A stretch of 64,000 bases of DNA from assembly GCF_009727055.1 (NCBI RefSeq), contig NC_052357.1, forward strand, positions 83,180,156 through 83,244,155, written 5' to 3'. The DNA is from Benincasa hispida. Lineage: Eukaryota; Streptophyta; Magnoliopsida; Cucurbitales; Cucurbitaceae. Made by a program: the position numbers and the translations under genes. Positions 1 to 10,923 of this stretch are shown here, piece by piece. Numbering within the stretch: the stretch's first letter is position 1; each line of letters opens with the position of its first letter. Under the pieces are notes generated by a model. That model was not told where the DNA came from and did no database searches. It saw nothing but the letters and a program-made list of their open reading frames with translations.

Positions 1-1
1 G

Positions 2-608
2 AAAGATCATTTCCCCTTACCTTTCATTGATCAAATGCTCGACCGACTAGCAGGGAATGACTATTTCTGGTTCCTTAATGGGTATGCAGGCTATAACCAA
101 ATTATGATCGCACTAGAGGATCAAGAAAAAACCATGTTCACATGTCCATATGGAACGTTTGCCTTTCGTCACATGCCTTTTGGACTATGCAATGCACCTA
201 ATACGTTTCAAAGGTGTATGATGGCAATCTTCTCCGAGTACCTTGAAGACTAAGTTGAAATATTTCTGGATGATTTCTCAGTCTATGGGCAAACATATGA
301 AATCTGTCTGAAAAACTTGGAGAGAATATTGAAAAGATGTGAAGAAACTAATTTGGTGCGAACTGGGAAAAGTGCCATTTCATGGTTAAAGAAGGAATTG
401 TGCTTGGGCACAAGGTTTCAAATAATGGGCTAGAGGTAGATAAAGCAAAAATTGAAGCTATAGAAAAACTTTCACCTCAGCAAATGTGAAAGCTTTGAGG
501 AGTTTCTTAGGACACGCGGGGTTTTACAGAAGATTTGTGAAAGACTTCTCAAAATCGCTCGACCATTGAATGCATTGTTGGAAGCTGATAGACCTTTTTA
601 CTTTGATC
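2..608 (+). pseudogene. Ty3/gypsy reverse transcriptase fragment (Athila-like)
   Basis: The frame from base 2 reads a recognisable RT palm: DQMLDRLAG, then TFAFRHMPFGLCNAPNTFQR, an in-frame stop at about 251-253, then a FLDDFSVYG active-site motif (the YxDD equivalent). Further downstream, in shifted frames, are the typical LGHKVS..GLEVDKAKIEA and SFLGHAGFYRRFVKDFS motifs, so at least one or two frameshifts follow about 350. The fragment ends where a family B solo LTR enters at 609. The N-terminal RT, protease and gag are outside the window. It cannot encode a working enzyme. Confidence 0.85.
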
Positions 609-2647
609 TGAAGGATCTCATACCGAGAGTTCCATGAACGTGTTTAGATTGCTCCGATTTCACAGTGACCGAAACACAAACGTCATACATTCAATACATA
701 CAGTTATGCATATAAACCTAATTATCGGCATGCTCAGAATATAGTAAAAATCATGGAAAGGGTTCATACCAGATGAAGACACTCTTCAAACATCTGAACC
801 CTAAGCAGCGGAAACCTCCAATGGATCTACCAGCACCCGATGAGTATGTCAACTGCAACAACACGATCAGAATGTACACAAACACTGCAGCGGGGACGAC
901 ACCACCACAAGAGAAACCGGGTATCCTCGGGGTAAAAAACCCAAAGAGTGGGCTTTAGTGAGTTTGGTAGAGGATGGAGAAGAACGCGTCGTGTAGACGA
1001 TAAGCAAGTGGGAGATGAAACTTTGTTATCGTATAGCGAAAATGTTTATCGTATAGTAGAGCTACACGATCGTGTATGAAAGACTGAACGATCCTTTATG
1101 AAAAACGTATACGATCGTTTAGAGAAAACGTGAGACAGACGATCGTTTAAACAGACAAGCTTCTATCGTATAGGCTCTCGCGATCGATTTCACGGATTCT
1201 TTGGGTGCGGACGAAAATTATGAATGCACGATTTTTTTTCTTTTTAAAATGAAAACAATTTTTATTGTTTTAATCTGCCCGTTACCATAACCATCGCAGC
1301 CAACTTCCCACGTTCGAACGTGGATAAATTCGTTAATTATCAAATAATTAATCAATTAATTTAATTAATAAATATAATCATATTATATTTATATCCTATA
1401 GTTTGATATCACATATCTACTATGGTATTTTTTCCTCTACTTGTTATGAATCATATTTATATCTAATTTCCTCCAAAATAATGTATCTCATACATTTAGG
1501 CAATTATATCATATATAATTAACCACTCCAATTATATCATATATAATTGAATTTCCTCTTGTCAATTTGAACATTTCAAATTAACCCAAACACTGGTTCT
1601 CGACTTTATCCAAGCTTCCCAGGTGACCTAATAGACTTGTGGCTCGAAGCTCCAATGATACGTGAATAGCTGACTAAACTCTTTAGCCATCAGATCCACC
1701 ATCCGTTAACTATCAGTGATTCCACTAAAGACCAAAACCTAAACTCTTCTTACCACAGATATATTTCTGTGTCCATCAGATATAACCAATCATGAGTACG
1801 ATGACCCTTCACAGATGCTAGTAAGTACAGTTGGGCCAATTTACCGTTTTGCCCCTGTAGTTATATCTCACTCCGTAAGTACCACTGATTCCTCTAATGA
1901 ACATCTCTCGGGCCAAGAGAAGGTGTGTGGCACCACAATGTTCAAGCCCTGGAATCAGCCCTTAAGGGAACCATCTATCTACTTACCTCTGCCTCGGGGA
2001 AGGAGTGAATTCCATCTTGTGTAGTTGAGTTCTCAGCTCCCAAATCATACGAATCCTCAAAATGGTAGGCTTGAATCGGCGACCCGGCCACTCGCACCCA
2101 TACAAATCAAAGGACTGCCCTCAATGGCAGGAGTTCCCAACTCACTCAGGATTGAGGTCATGTTACCTATGGTCATCCTAGTGAAATGAAATCTCTGTCA
2201 TGAACGGTGTTATATAACGAGACGTTAACACTTCGTGGTCAGGTCTTATACAAACTCTTTGTATAGGACGCCCCCACTCGCATGTCCCCAACACGAATGA
2301 TCAAGATTAGACCATCTGTGACAAGTCACAACACTTGTGACCATTCCACAAAGCGAGCCGCGTCCGTAGCGTTACCAGGATAAGGTTTCCCTCATATGTC
2401 CATATACTACAGACCATTTTGGTTATCACTCAAGACATGGTCCACTTGTATGTCACTACATACATGCTTGAGTCACATACAGATAACCAGAGATTTTATG
2501 TTTATTGGGTTGTGGTAAAGCAAATAAAACAATTAACCAAACAAAACAACAAGATGTGAAGTAAATATCATATATTAACAAAACAAGCGTTCGTGTATAC
2601 TATTTACAAACTACAAGACACGAGACTTTAGGGCATCAACCCCAACA
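609..2647 (-). mobile_element. Solo LTR, family B, in gypsy pol (TSD TGATC)
   Basis: This 2039-bp segment reads TG...CA and is bordered on both sides by the perfect 5-bp direct repeat TGATC (604-608 and 2648-2652). On the minus strand it starts TGTTGGGGTTGATGCC and ends ...CCTTCA. It aligns along its length with the copies at 41625-43665 (plus) and 51142-53236 (minus). No primer-binding site, gag or pol lies between the duplications, so it is a solo LTR left by LTR-LTR recombination. RT coding sequence stops at its left edge and RNase H coding sequence resumes just past the right edge. Small open frames inside are fortuitous. Confidence 0.92.
1027..1188. repeat. CGATCG/ATCGTATAG motif array in family B LTR
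   Basis: Short degenerate units are spaced irregularly through this 160-bp stretch: TATCGTATAG, ACGATCGT, ACGATCGTTTAG and relatives. Several are palindromic around CGATCG. The same position in the copy at 51142-53236 carries a related array (51583-51755). In LTR orientation the array lies in the downstream half of the LTR. The function is unknown. It could be a transcription-factor site cluster or just decayed tandem repeats. Confidence 0.6.
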
Positions 2648-2652
2648 TGATC

Positions 2653-4462
2653 CACACAACCTCACCACATTCAAAACACTAAAGAACGCCTTGAGTACAA
2701 CGCCTTCTGATCGCACCCGGGGCAAAGCCATTCGAGCTGATGTGCAATGCCAGCGGATATGCAATGTGGGTAGTCTTGGTACAAAAAGTAAAGACAATAC
2801 TACACCCCATCGCATATGCCAGCAGAACATTAAACTCCACGCAGATGAATTGCACCATCACTGAGAAGGAGCTTTTAGCGGTAATTTTTGCGATTGAAAA
2901 ATTCAGACCATACTTGTTGGGATCAAAAGTTATAGTCCACACAGACTACTCGGCGATAAGATATTTGATGACCAAAAAAGATGCGAAGCCTAGACTAATC
3001 CGATGGGTTCTCTTACTCCAAGAATTTAATATGGAGATAATCGACTGAAAGGGAACAGAGAACCAGGCCGCTAACTATTTATCGAGGTTAGAGAATCTTG
3101 AAGTGGATCGCATCCAATCGGAGGTGAACGCCTCATTTCTTGATGAGCAGTTGCTTAAAATTGAAGAACTACCCTGGTATGCAGATATTGTCAACTTCTT
3201 GGTCTGCAAAAAATTTCCTAAAAACTAAACATCCCATCAAAAGAAGCGACTCATTCATGAATGCAAATTTTACTAATGGGACGAGCCAAATCTCTACAAA
3301 AGGGGACCATACCAGATATTGAGACTCCGTGTTCCAGAGACTGCTTTCCAGCACATACTGTTTCAATGTCATGAATCACCCTATGGAGGGCATTTCGATG
3401 GACAGTGCACAACGGCAAAAGTTTTGTAATGTGGGTATTACTGGCTCACTCTGTTTAGGGACACACGAGAATACTCCATGAAATACGATAAATGTCAACG
3501 CATTAGAAGCATTTCAGAAAAAAAATGTGATACCAATGAACATCATATTGAAGGTGGAGCTATTCGACATCTGGGGTATAGATTTCATGGGACCATTTCC
3601 ATCGTCAAATGGTCATAAATACATTCTATTGGCCGTCAACTATGTTTCCAAATGGATTGAAGTTGTTTCATGTGTTGCAAATGATGCGGCAACAGTCTCT
3701 AAGTTCTTACAGAGAAACATCTTCACTCGTTTTGGCACTCCACGTACCATAATAAGTGACGAAGGGACCCACTTTGTGAATTGCATTGTTAGCAAACTGT
3801 TGATCAAATACAATGTCCACCATAAGATCGCCACCGCATATCACCCCCAAACAAACGGAGAAGCAGAGGTTTCTAACAAAGAAATCAAGTAAATTTTAGA
3901 GAAGATGGTGAATCCCTCACGGAAGGATTGGGCCATGAAACTTGACGATGCCTTGTGGGTATATAGGACTACTTCTAAGACACCCATAAGCATGTCACCT
4001 TATGCATTGGTGTTTGGAAAGGCTTGTCATCTACTGTTGAAACTTGAGTATAAGGCGATGTGGGCAATTAAGAAATTTAACTTTGATCTTAAGGCTACAA
4101 GAGAGGAAATAAAACTTCAGCTACTAGAGCTGGACGAACGGAGACTACAGGCGTATGAGAATGCCAAAATTTAAAAAGAACACACCAAGTGATGGCATGA
4201 TAAGCGTTTGTCTGAAAAAAATCTCAAGGCTGGTCAGAGAGTATTACTGTTCAATTCTAGGCTACGTCTCTTTCCTGGAAAATTAAAATCACGTTGGTCC
4301 GGGCCTTTCATAATTAAGGAAGTATTCCCGCATGGAGCGATAGAATTGAAAAATGAAGATGGGACCAACGCATTTAAGGTAAATGGACAAAGAGTAAAGA
4401 TGTATCATGGAGGAGATTTCCAACGCGAGAAAACCTCCGTTGACTTGGGGAAGCCAAAATAA
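2653..4462 (+). pseudogene. Ty3/gypsy RNase H and integrase (Athila-like), broken
   Basis: After the solo LTR, pol resumes. RNase H runs from about 2718 to 3055 ([12 protein letters not shown]..., [28 protein letters not shown]), with a stop at 3046-3048 inside the domain's tail. A damaged H2C2 zinc finger follows (HESPYGGHF about 3374, later CDKCQR-like). The integrase core (open frame 3527-3892) keeps all three catalytic residues as D19, D78 and E114 of that frame, a D,D-35-E spacing. A stop at 3890-3892 interrupts it, and a second open piece (3905-4174) and a third (4208-4462, with GPFIIKEVFPHGAIEL) give the C-terminal domain. There is no chromodomain. At least four disabling changes make it a pseudogene. 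Confidence 0.87.
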
Positions 4463-5217
4463 AGAAGAAACACTTAGTCCCTACGATGATAAGCGACACA
4501 CATTCATCAGGGATGAAGTATATCCTTTTTTAGTATCCTTTTTGTTTTTCTTTCAAGAATCTATCTTAATTTTTGCATGGTTGCTACTCTTTATGATTGC
4601 TAACTCTTTCTTTCATACTTTTAATCTTCTTGATATCTATCACACTAATCGTAGTAAACGATTGCGTTGGAGCAATGCGATGAGCTCAAAACACGTGATC
4701 AGTTCAATCAGCCCATCGCAATCAAAGAATCAACCCATCACAGGAAAGGATGCGATCAAAATGATGTTGGCGAAAAATTAAATTTGGGGGTTGTGTCCTT
4801 TCTTGCCTCATCTTATTTCAATTTTTGCACTTCTCATTTTTAATTTAATATTGCTGAATTCTACTATCGCATCCTCTTTCGTTTGACTGAATCCTGAATT
4901 TTATATTGCTTTATTTGGTCGCCTCATTCACCCCTTGCCCATTATGACTTCAATGATGAAATTTATGCTTCTTTTCTTACCGCATGCACTAGAGTCAGAT
5001 TAATTTCAAGACAATAAATTCACGAAACATTTCTAAAATTTAGTGGTCTACCAACTTTCCTTAAAAAAAACTATTTTTACAAAATTTTCTGTGTCCATCG
5101 CATGAATTATTTTGTCTTTTAGCAATGAGGACATTGTTGTGTGTTAAATTTGGGGGTAGTAATATTATTTTCAGCCTTGTTATTTAAAAAAAATTATATA
5201 ACGTTGAGATCGGATCC

Positions 5218-5418
5218 TGCTCATAGTTAGATGTCCGCATAACACCCGTGGGGGTAAGCCAAAACGAAGGTGGGAATCGTGATCAACACAGAAACCAAGT
5301 GATCGCAAATCCGCTGCCAAATAAAGAGATGGGCATGAGTTTTGACTGAAAAGAGCGCCTTGCTCATAGTTAGATGTCCGCATGACACCCGTGGGGGCAA
5401 GCCAAAACGAAGGCTGGG
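5218..5418 (+). repeat. 57-58 bp direct repeat pair in gypsy spacer
   Basis: Two near-identical copies (5218-5274 and 5361-5418) both begin TGCTCATAGTTAGATGTCCG and end near CAAAACGAAGG. They differ at about four positions and are separated by 86 bp of sequence rich in AACACAG and AAATAAAGAG. Both lie between the second and third purine tracts of the retrotransposon spacer. They probably arose by local duplication before or during amplification of this family. Confidence 0.8.
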
Positions 5419-5724
5419 CACTCGGATCGGCACAAGATCACAAAATGAATATTTGAATTGTGCGAGGGTCAAAATCGCTTGAACACCCCGATTTGATAAA
5501 GTTTGAAATAAATCATGCGATGTCCTGGAAACGAGTAAAGATTTTTTTGAAGATTAAGCTTGCGGTCCCTCAAGATTAGAAATATTCTAGGAAGAGATTA
5601 AGATAGAAATTAAGAAGGCATTGGTTCAGCAATTTGAATAAGGCATCTTGAGAAGCCTAGTTAGGGTGAAGGCAATTGAATTTTTAAAGAAAATCTTTAG
5701 TTTATACTTGAGGACAAGCATTGT

Positions 5725-5742
5725 TTTAAATTTGGGGATAAC
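5725..5742 (+). promoter_or_regulatory. Polypurine tract of gypsy element
   Basis: TTTTAAATTTGGGGATAAC-like sequence lies immediately upstream of the TG that opens the 3' LTR. This is the plus-strand priming site in reverse transcription. It follows GAGGACAAGCATTG, a context I associate with Athila/Tat elements. The assignment rests on position and purine content. Confidence 0.65.
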
Positions 5743-7264
5743 TGGTAGAAATACAAGTTATTACAGCTCAAATTATTAAAACAATGGGAGAAAGTGATGG
5801 TAAAATAGGCAATATTATGTTTGAATGCGCCAAACTAAAAGAAATTGCGATCGCCCTCAATATATATGGCGCGCTTGACTAATAGTTTCCAAAGGGGTGT
5901 TCTGTCTTTCATTATTAACATCCAATCCCATGCAGGAATTTGTCGATATTTCCGATTAAATCCAATACCTATCGCATAAAAATAGTTAATTTGCCTATTT
6001 CTATGCAGGTACAATGTGATGGCGCAAATGAAATTACGATCCAAGGATACAATGCGATGGCGCACTTGAGTTTGCGATCATAAGAAGTACCTCAAAAGCG
6101 ATCCCATAAAGACCTTACATAAAGGCAACAACATAATAAATCATGATGGGACGTAAAATTGATAATAGTCAATTTCGAAATATAGTTGACAGCCATTAAA
6201 GACCATACCGTTGCAAGTACATTAAACTTTCAGTGACTTTCAGACGGCGCAACAAAGTATGGAAATTAATGTTGCCTATCTTTGCAATCACTAGTAAGAA
6301 GAGCTGCTTCACCTTAAAATCTATAAATACCCAATGCTACCAAACAATATGAAGAAGAGGGAGAGAGCAAGAAGGCGAGACGAAGCCGAAAGAAAGGAAT
6401 CCTTGGAAAGAAATCAATTTTTGGAGAGGTCGAGAGACTACTGGATAACAATACAAACGAGAGACTTCCAACCCTCGCGAAAGCAAGAGTCCACAAATCG
6501 GAACAGAGTTGAAGTGATAAAGAGCAGTGTAAAAGGCCACAGAAAGTAAGACATTGCTTACCTGGCTTGATATTTCTCATTCCATTTGTTGTTTTGTACT
6601 CAAAAATGGAAAATTCATTTCGATTTATGTTCAGTCTCTCCACACCATGCATGAGTAATTAAATTTGTGAATGGGTTGAGAAGTACTTAGCTAGCATGAC
6701 TTAAGCTATGCACTTTATGCGATCATCTTGCCTTATGTATTCATCATTCATCATTTGGAGTACTTGAAAGAGTAGTCTAAAGATAGAATCTAGACTTGAG
6801 AGAGTTAGATTAGATCGCATAAGCAAGAGTAGAGACTTAGAAATAAGTTCTATCTGCTACATTCCATACACATCGCATGCATCCTAGAAATAAAAAATGT
6901 GGCATTATGCATTGAGAAATGTAGTACTTAATATTTGTGTATAGCATGATCGCATGACTTGTACAAAATCTTGAGAAATGTTAGCTAAATTTCTTCTCAA
7001 CCCTTTCATCTCATAATTGATACAACACTACCCTTTCGTCACTCCGCATTTAACTCCATTGTATTAGAAATTCTAAATTAAATCAATATCTACTTTTTTA
7101 TCTCCACAACAATAGAATCAGAGAGTCCGTCGCATATCTATTTTGTAATCCCTGCATTCGACCCTGGACTTACCAGGACCTAAGAAGGCTTATACTTGGG
7201 TTTTTTAGGAAAACTTGTATGATCATCGCATCCACATATCATCGCATGATAAACCAACGCATCA
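5743..7264 (+). repeat. 3' LTR of the Athila-like gypsy element
   Basis: The LTR runs from TGGTAGAAATACAAG after the polypurine tract to ...CAACGCATCA, where hAT transposase coding sequence begins, about 1522 bp. It contains CTATAAATACCC at 6321-6332, a good TATA box for the U3 promoter, and has the repeated GATCGCA/ATCGCAT words seen across this element. The right boundary is inferred from the last base before recognisable hAT sequence (7265). The matching 5' LTR is outside the window, so LTR identity and age cannot be estimated. Open frames inside (for example 6314-6652 minus) are not genes. Confidence 0.72.
6322..6329 (+). promoter_or_regulatory. TATA box in gypsy 3' LTR
   Basis: TATAAATA lies within CTATAAATACCC, about 580 bp into the 3' LTR. 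It is the only strong TATA box in the LTR and is well placed for a U3 promoter. In a 3' LTR it would drive readout to the right, into the antisense of the hAT transposase remnant. Confidence 0.5.
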
Positions 7265-9041
7265 CTTATATCTAGAAGAATTTCCCTTCCACCAATCTAA
7301 GATATCAAAGTTATCCTCACGTTTAACACGAGGCTCTAGTAAGTAAATATCAACTTCTGAATCCACACTTTGCAAATCATCTTCATCCAAATCTTCAAAA
7401 TCAAAACGAAAAATCTTTGAAGCACTTGCACTTGTAGTTCTAAATGGAGAATTTTTAATGGTACATGAAGATTGACTCTTATTAGCAACTGATAGTGACA
7501 AATTATATTCATTGAACAATGCTCTCAAAACACCCTCTACCTTACTTCCTATGGTTTTTGCCACATCAACATCAAATAATTGATATAGGCAATGCAAAAT
7601 AAATTTCATCTTATATCGAGGGTCCAAAACGAAGGCAACATACAAGAATAAATTTGTTCTATCTTTTCTTCCCCAATACTTGTCAAACTTTTCTTGCATT
7701 TTTTTTGCCATTTATTGCAAAAGCACATCATTAGGACCAGTTACACTGGTGATTAGTTTTTCTTTCTCATTCATGTAGACTGTGTCGTAGTCTTTTAACC
7801 TTTCAAATGCCTTTTCAAATTTTACAGCGGCCTCAAGCATCAAATAAATAGAATTCCATCTAGTTGGAACATCAAGACATAACATACTTTTACTATCTAT
7901 GTTCCCCTCTTTGATACACTTCTTAAATGTGGCAAGTCTAGCAGGAGAAGTTCTAACAAACCTCACGACATCTAGAATTTGAACCAATGAATCATTAACA
8001 TCTTTTAGGTCATCGCATACAATTCAGTTCAATATATGTGCACAACATCGAACATGCAAGAACTCACCATCTAACACTAACCTATGCTTAAAACGCTTCT
8101 TCAAATAAGCAATGGCAGTATCATTTAACGAAGCATTATCAACTGTCAATGTCATAACCCTTTCAATACTCCACTGTTTTAGATATTTCTCAACCTCTTT
8201 TCCTATCCTCTCCTCTCTATGATTCTCAATTTGGGTGAAATTAAGAATTCTCTTATGTAATTTCCAAACTTTATCAATAAAGTGTGTAATCAAAACCAAA
8301 TAGTTCATATTTTGGATTGATGACCACGTATCGGTTGTGAGTGGCACTTTATATCCTTTTTTCACAAAAATGTCTTTCAACGTCTCTTTCGTGATATCAT
8401 AAATTCCCAAAATATCCTTAGCAATTGTTTTTCGAGAAGGAAGAACAAAATTAGGTTCTACTAACGTCAAAGTCCCATTCACAAACCTCTTAAACCCTTG
8501 GTTCTCCACGAATTTAAATGGCAACTCATCTATTATAATCATCTCAACAAGTAGTTTCCGAGTACTCTCAATAGTAAACATCTTATAACTAAGGGATGAA
8601 TGTCATTGTGAACTCTTCAATACCCTCATTCTTCTTAAAAACCAACTTACTTTGTGTTACATCTAACTTAGACTTCTTAATCAGATAAGGATTTTGTTTA
8701 CAATAGTGTTTAATATGCATTCTCATAGTTGAATTTCCATTCCTTCTAGGATGACATGCATACACCATACTACAATAGTTACATTTAGCATGTGGATCAT
8801 CATCACTATATTTAGAACATTTAGTAAAGTGATCTCATACCATAGATGAATTTTTCCTCTTTCTTCCATTTGCATGCTTTGAAACTGTCTCCTCACTTTC
8901 ATCTTTTCGTGGTGATGGTAGTGGTGGCATCACAACAACATCATCGTTGGAATGTTGCTCTTGCTCAAGCTCAAGCTCATTGTGATGGTACTTATAAAGG
9001 GGAAAATAGAGAGAAAACTGATTACCATCAAAGAAAATCAT
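7265..9041 (-). pseudogene. hAT transposase (ZBED/RICESLEEPER-like), broken
   Basis: On the minus strand the product begins near 9041. A BED zinc finger (about 8870-8700) has the Cys-X2-Cys pair in CNYCSM and the distal His/Cys in HIKHYC. Its conserved Trp position (SMV-stop-DHFTKC) is a TGA. After a frame break near 8590 the catalytic RNase H-like domain runs 8581-8024 (LTTDTWSSIQNMNYL with the first Asp; LTVDNASLND; HVRCCAHILN). It continues in the same frame after a stop through 7987-7712 (DVPTRWNSIYLMLEAA). A final stretch, 7711-7265 (VLDPRYKMKF..., ending NSSRYK), stops just before the C-terminal dimerisation region. Several stops and the missing C-terminus make it non-functional. It is the domestication-prone ZBED type, but nothing here suggests a host role. 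Confidence 0.85.
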
Positions 9042-9421
9042 TTACTTAAACCAAAAATTCAAATATTTCATTAAATTCATGAATTGTTGAACCCTTCCCT
9101 CCCTCTACAGTCGGCTCCACCACAACCACATATTATATATCGGTTTGTACAAATGTATATCTATCTAGAGAGGTTAGGAAACATGTCACTATAGATGAGA
9201 AGTCATTGAATAATTGATAAAAGAAGAAGAATGGATTGTTTAACAAAAATATTAAATATTAACCTTATTAAGTAAGCACCAACATACAAATTATTATGGA
9301 ACTCACAAGACAAAAAAAGGTATTTGTTTCTCCCTAAAGCGGTACGATAGCAAAACTTTTAGACCAAAATAATGGAGTTTTCTTCTTTTTTGTAATCTAC
9401 CAAATAAACAGCATTTAAGAT

Positions 9422-9441
9422 TAGGGGTAGACAGCAAAACC
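9422..9441 (+). repeat. Internal hAT end-like repeat
   Basis: TAGGGGTAGACAGCAAAACC matches, in inverted orientation, the right terminal repeat at 10121-10142 with about one mismatch over 20 bp. The two therefore bracket a 720-bp segment (9422-10142) like a small non-autonomous hAT. The 8 bp outside the two ends (TTTAAGAT and GCGCGCAC) do not match, so separate transposition is not supported. A subterminal repeat of the larger hAT is an alternative. Confidence 0.55.
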
Positions 9442-9589
9442 ATTATCAAATTTCAAATAGTTAAATCAAAATAATGGTGCTTACTTAAACCAAAGAAGTT
9501 CAAATAGTTATCAATTTTCATTTTTTTCTTTATTTACCTGAATGCTCGATGCCGAATAAAATGGGTGGAATCTTCTGTCAAGACCGTTG

Positions 9590-9860
9590 ATGTCGAGGGA
9601 GAAGGAGGACTGATGAGTGAAGACTGAGGGAAGACAAAGAGATGGAATCGGAAATAAAGAGGATGAAGAGATAAATATGAAGAGATGGAATCGACTGAGG
9701 ACTGAGGGAAGATGAAACCTCGATTTCGAACTCGAAGACGAAGACGAAGACTCGAACTCAAACTGAAGCTGAAATGAAGAGTGAAGAGTCGAAGACGAAG
9801 ACTCAATTTCAAACTCGAAGATGAAGACTCGGACTGATGTACTCGAACTCAAACTGAAGA
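9590..9860 (-). repeat. Purine-rich degenerate repeats in hAT 5' region
   Basis: The plus strand is dominated by GAAGACGAAGACTCGAACTC-like words and by two copies of GACTGAGGGAAGA(C/T) with GAAGAGATGGAATCG. The minus strand is accordingly CT-rich and gives Ser/Phe-rich open frames (9511-9873, 9534-9812) that show no recognisable domain. They most likely lie in the untranslated leader of the transposase gene. Confidence 0.6.
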
Positions 9861-10120
9861 GCGGCGGCCACAAACCCTAAAGAAATGAAAGTGGAAGAAA
9901 GCCTAGAACTACCGATGCCGAAGAAGAAAGGAAAATTTTTTAACTTTTTATTAATATTTTTTATATTATATTTATATTCAAACGGTTCGGTTAGGTTTAG
10001 AAACCGATTTTCAAACTTAGAACTAAATCAAACTGTTTAAATTCGGTTTTAATATTCCAATGAACTGCATTGAATCGATTTTTTTCGGTTTTGCTTATAA
10101 ATCGGTTCGGTTCGGTTTAA

Positions 10121-10142
10121 GCGGTTTTGCTGTCCACCCCTA
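10121..10142 (-). repeat. hAT terminal inverted repeat (right end)
   Basis: GGTTTTGCTGTCCACCCCTA ends an AT- and CGGTT-rich subterminal region containing repeated GGTTCGGTT words, which is common in plant hAT ends. Read from outside inward it starts TAGGGGTGGACAGC. GC-rich sequence of a different origin begins directly at 10143. Confidence 0.65.
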
Positions 10143-10923
10143 GCGCGCACTGCATAGCCTTGCACTCATCACTTGCTGCCTCAACGGACGCTGCCTTGCT
10201 CCATCGCTTAGCTCTAGCGCGCGTCAAGTAGCCAACACTTTGTGCTCATTGCTGCATACTGGCCCATCGTATACCCAGCCTCAATCGCTTAGATTTGCAC
10301 TCATCGTCTAGAGCCTGTGCTCATCGTCTAGCGCTATTTCCTGGCACTATCGTGCAGCCTTGCAAGCAGCTATGTGATCGCCCTCGCCATGGTCCAACAC
10401 TCAGCGCCTATACTCGCGCGCGACCGAACGCATCTTTGCTCGCGCCTAGCCCATCCTCGTCACTCGATGGCCCTTCCTCGCTGCTTGCTCACGCAACCTC
10501 TTGTCATCCTAACGCATGAGCAGCCTTGTCACGCCAACGCTTGGGCAGCGCCTCATGCCAATGCTCAGCCAACATGCATCCATCATTGTTTGACCCATTG
10601 CTTGGTGTCTTAGTCGCACACCCTATACCAAAGCATAGTGCCCTCATGCGTCTACCACTTTAGCCAACATGATATCCTCCAATATCAAGATCAACGCATA
10701 GCCAACTTTCCCATGTGCCCATGCCTTATAAGCCTCAACACATGGTTGTCCTAGGATTCAATACTTAGCCAAATTTCCACTTTTTAAGCTCCAACTCAAA
10801 GCTACTCAAAAGTTTACTCCAATATTTAGAATTTTTCTTCCCTTCAACATAAGATTTAACTTATACTTGGTTGATTTTCTTAATTATTTGTTTAATTAGG
10901 AAAAATGGGATCCGAGTTTCACA
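10143..10923 (-). repeat. Fragment of a family D-like LTR
   Basis: The right end reads ...GGATCCGAGTTTCACA, the reverse complement of the family D LTR start (TGTGAAACCCGGATC, at 13734). About 250 bp inward matches the first few hundred bases of that LTR in reverse (AATACTTAGCCAAATTTCCA, ATAAGATTTAACTT and so on). The remainder is GC-richer and full of CATCGTCTAG, AACGCATAGCC and GCGCG words, a diverged counterpart of the GC-rich repeats in the D copy. It is cut at the hAT boundary on the left. Open frames at 10295-10613 lie within it and look accidental. Confidence 0.65.

Larger units (their letters stand above)
4463..5742 (+). other. Non-coding spacer between pol and 3' LTR of the gypsy element
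   Basis: About 1.3 kb follows the integrase C-terminus and holds no env-like or other recognisable coding sequence. It contains three similar purine tracts: AAATTTGGGGG at about 4780, AAATTTGGGGG at about 5147 and AAATTTGGGG at about 5728. The last directly precedes the LTR and is the likely functional polypurine tract. It also holds a 58-bp direct duplication (5218-5274 and 5361-5418). A 124-codon frame over 4407-4781 starts inside the integrase tail in another phase and looks accidental. Confidence 0.6.
1..7264 (+). mobile_element. Athila/Tat-like Ty3/gypsy retrotransposon, 3' part
   Basis: The window opens inside pol of a Ty3/gypsy element. In order it shows reverse transcriptase, RNase H, an H2C2 zinc-binding segment, a D,D-35-E integrase core and integrase C-terminus, a 1.3 kb non-coding spacer, a polypurine tract and a 3' LTR. 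The FLDD form of the RT active site, the integrase style and the AAATTTGGGG-type tract before the LTR fit the Athila/Tat branch, which lacks a chromodomain. The coding part is broken by several stops and frameshifts and by a 2 kb solo LTR at 609-2647, so the copy is dead. Its 5' LTR, gag and protease lie left of the window. It sits inside a hAT transposase gene. Confidence 0.85.
7265..10142 (-). mobile_element. hAT DNA transposon, split by the gypsy insertion
   Basis: A minus-strand hAT element carries a BED-finger transposase gene (7265-9041), a non-coding 5' region and a terminal repeat at the right end, GGTTTTGCTGTCCACCCCTA (10121-10142). Read inward from the right, this is the TAGGGGTGGACA style typical of hAT ends. 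The left part, including the transposase C-terminus and the other terminal repeat, is missing. The break coincides with the end of the gypsy 3' LTR at 7264/7265, so the rest should lie left of the window beyond the gypsy 5' LTR. The right flank begins GCGCGCAC. An 8-bp TSD cannot be tested here. Confidence 0.72.

Noticed and set aside
4407..4781. 124-codon frame after the gypsy integrase, possible env-like ORF
   Set aside because: It starts inside the integrase tail in another phase. The single hydrophobic stretch and low-complexity content do not amount to an envelope-type gene.
9511..9873. Ser/Phe-rich 120-codon minus-strand frame
   Set aside because: Low-complexity CT-rich sequence in the hAT leader with no domain.
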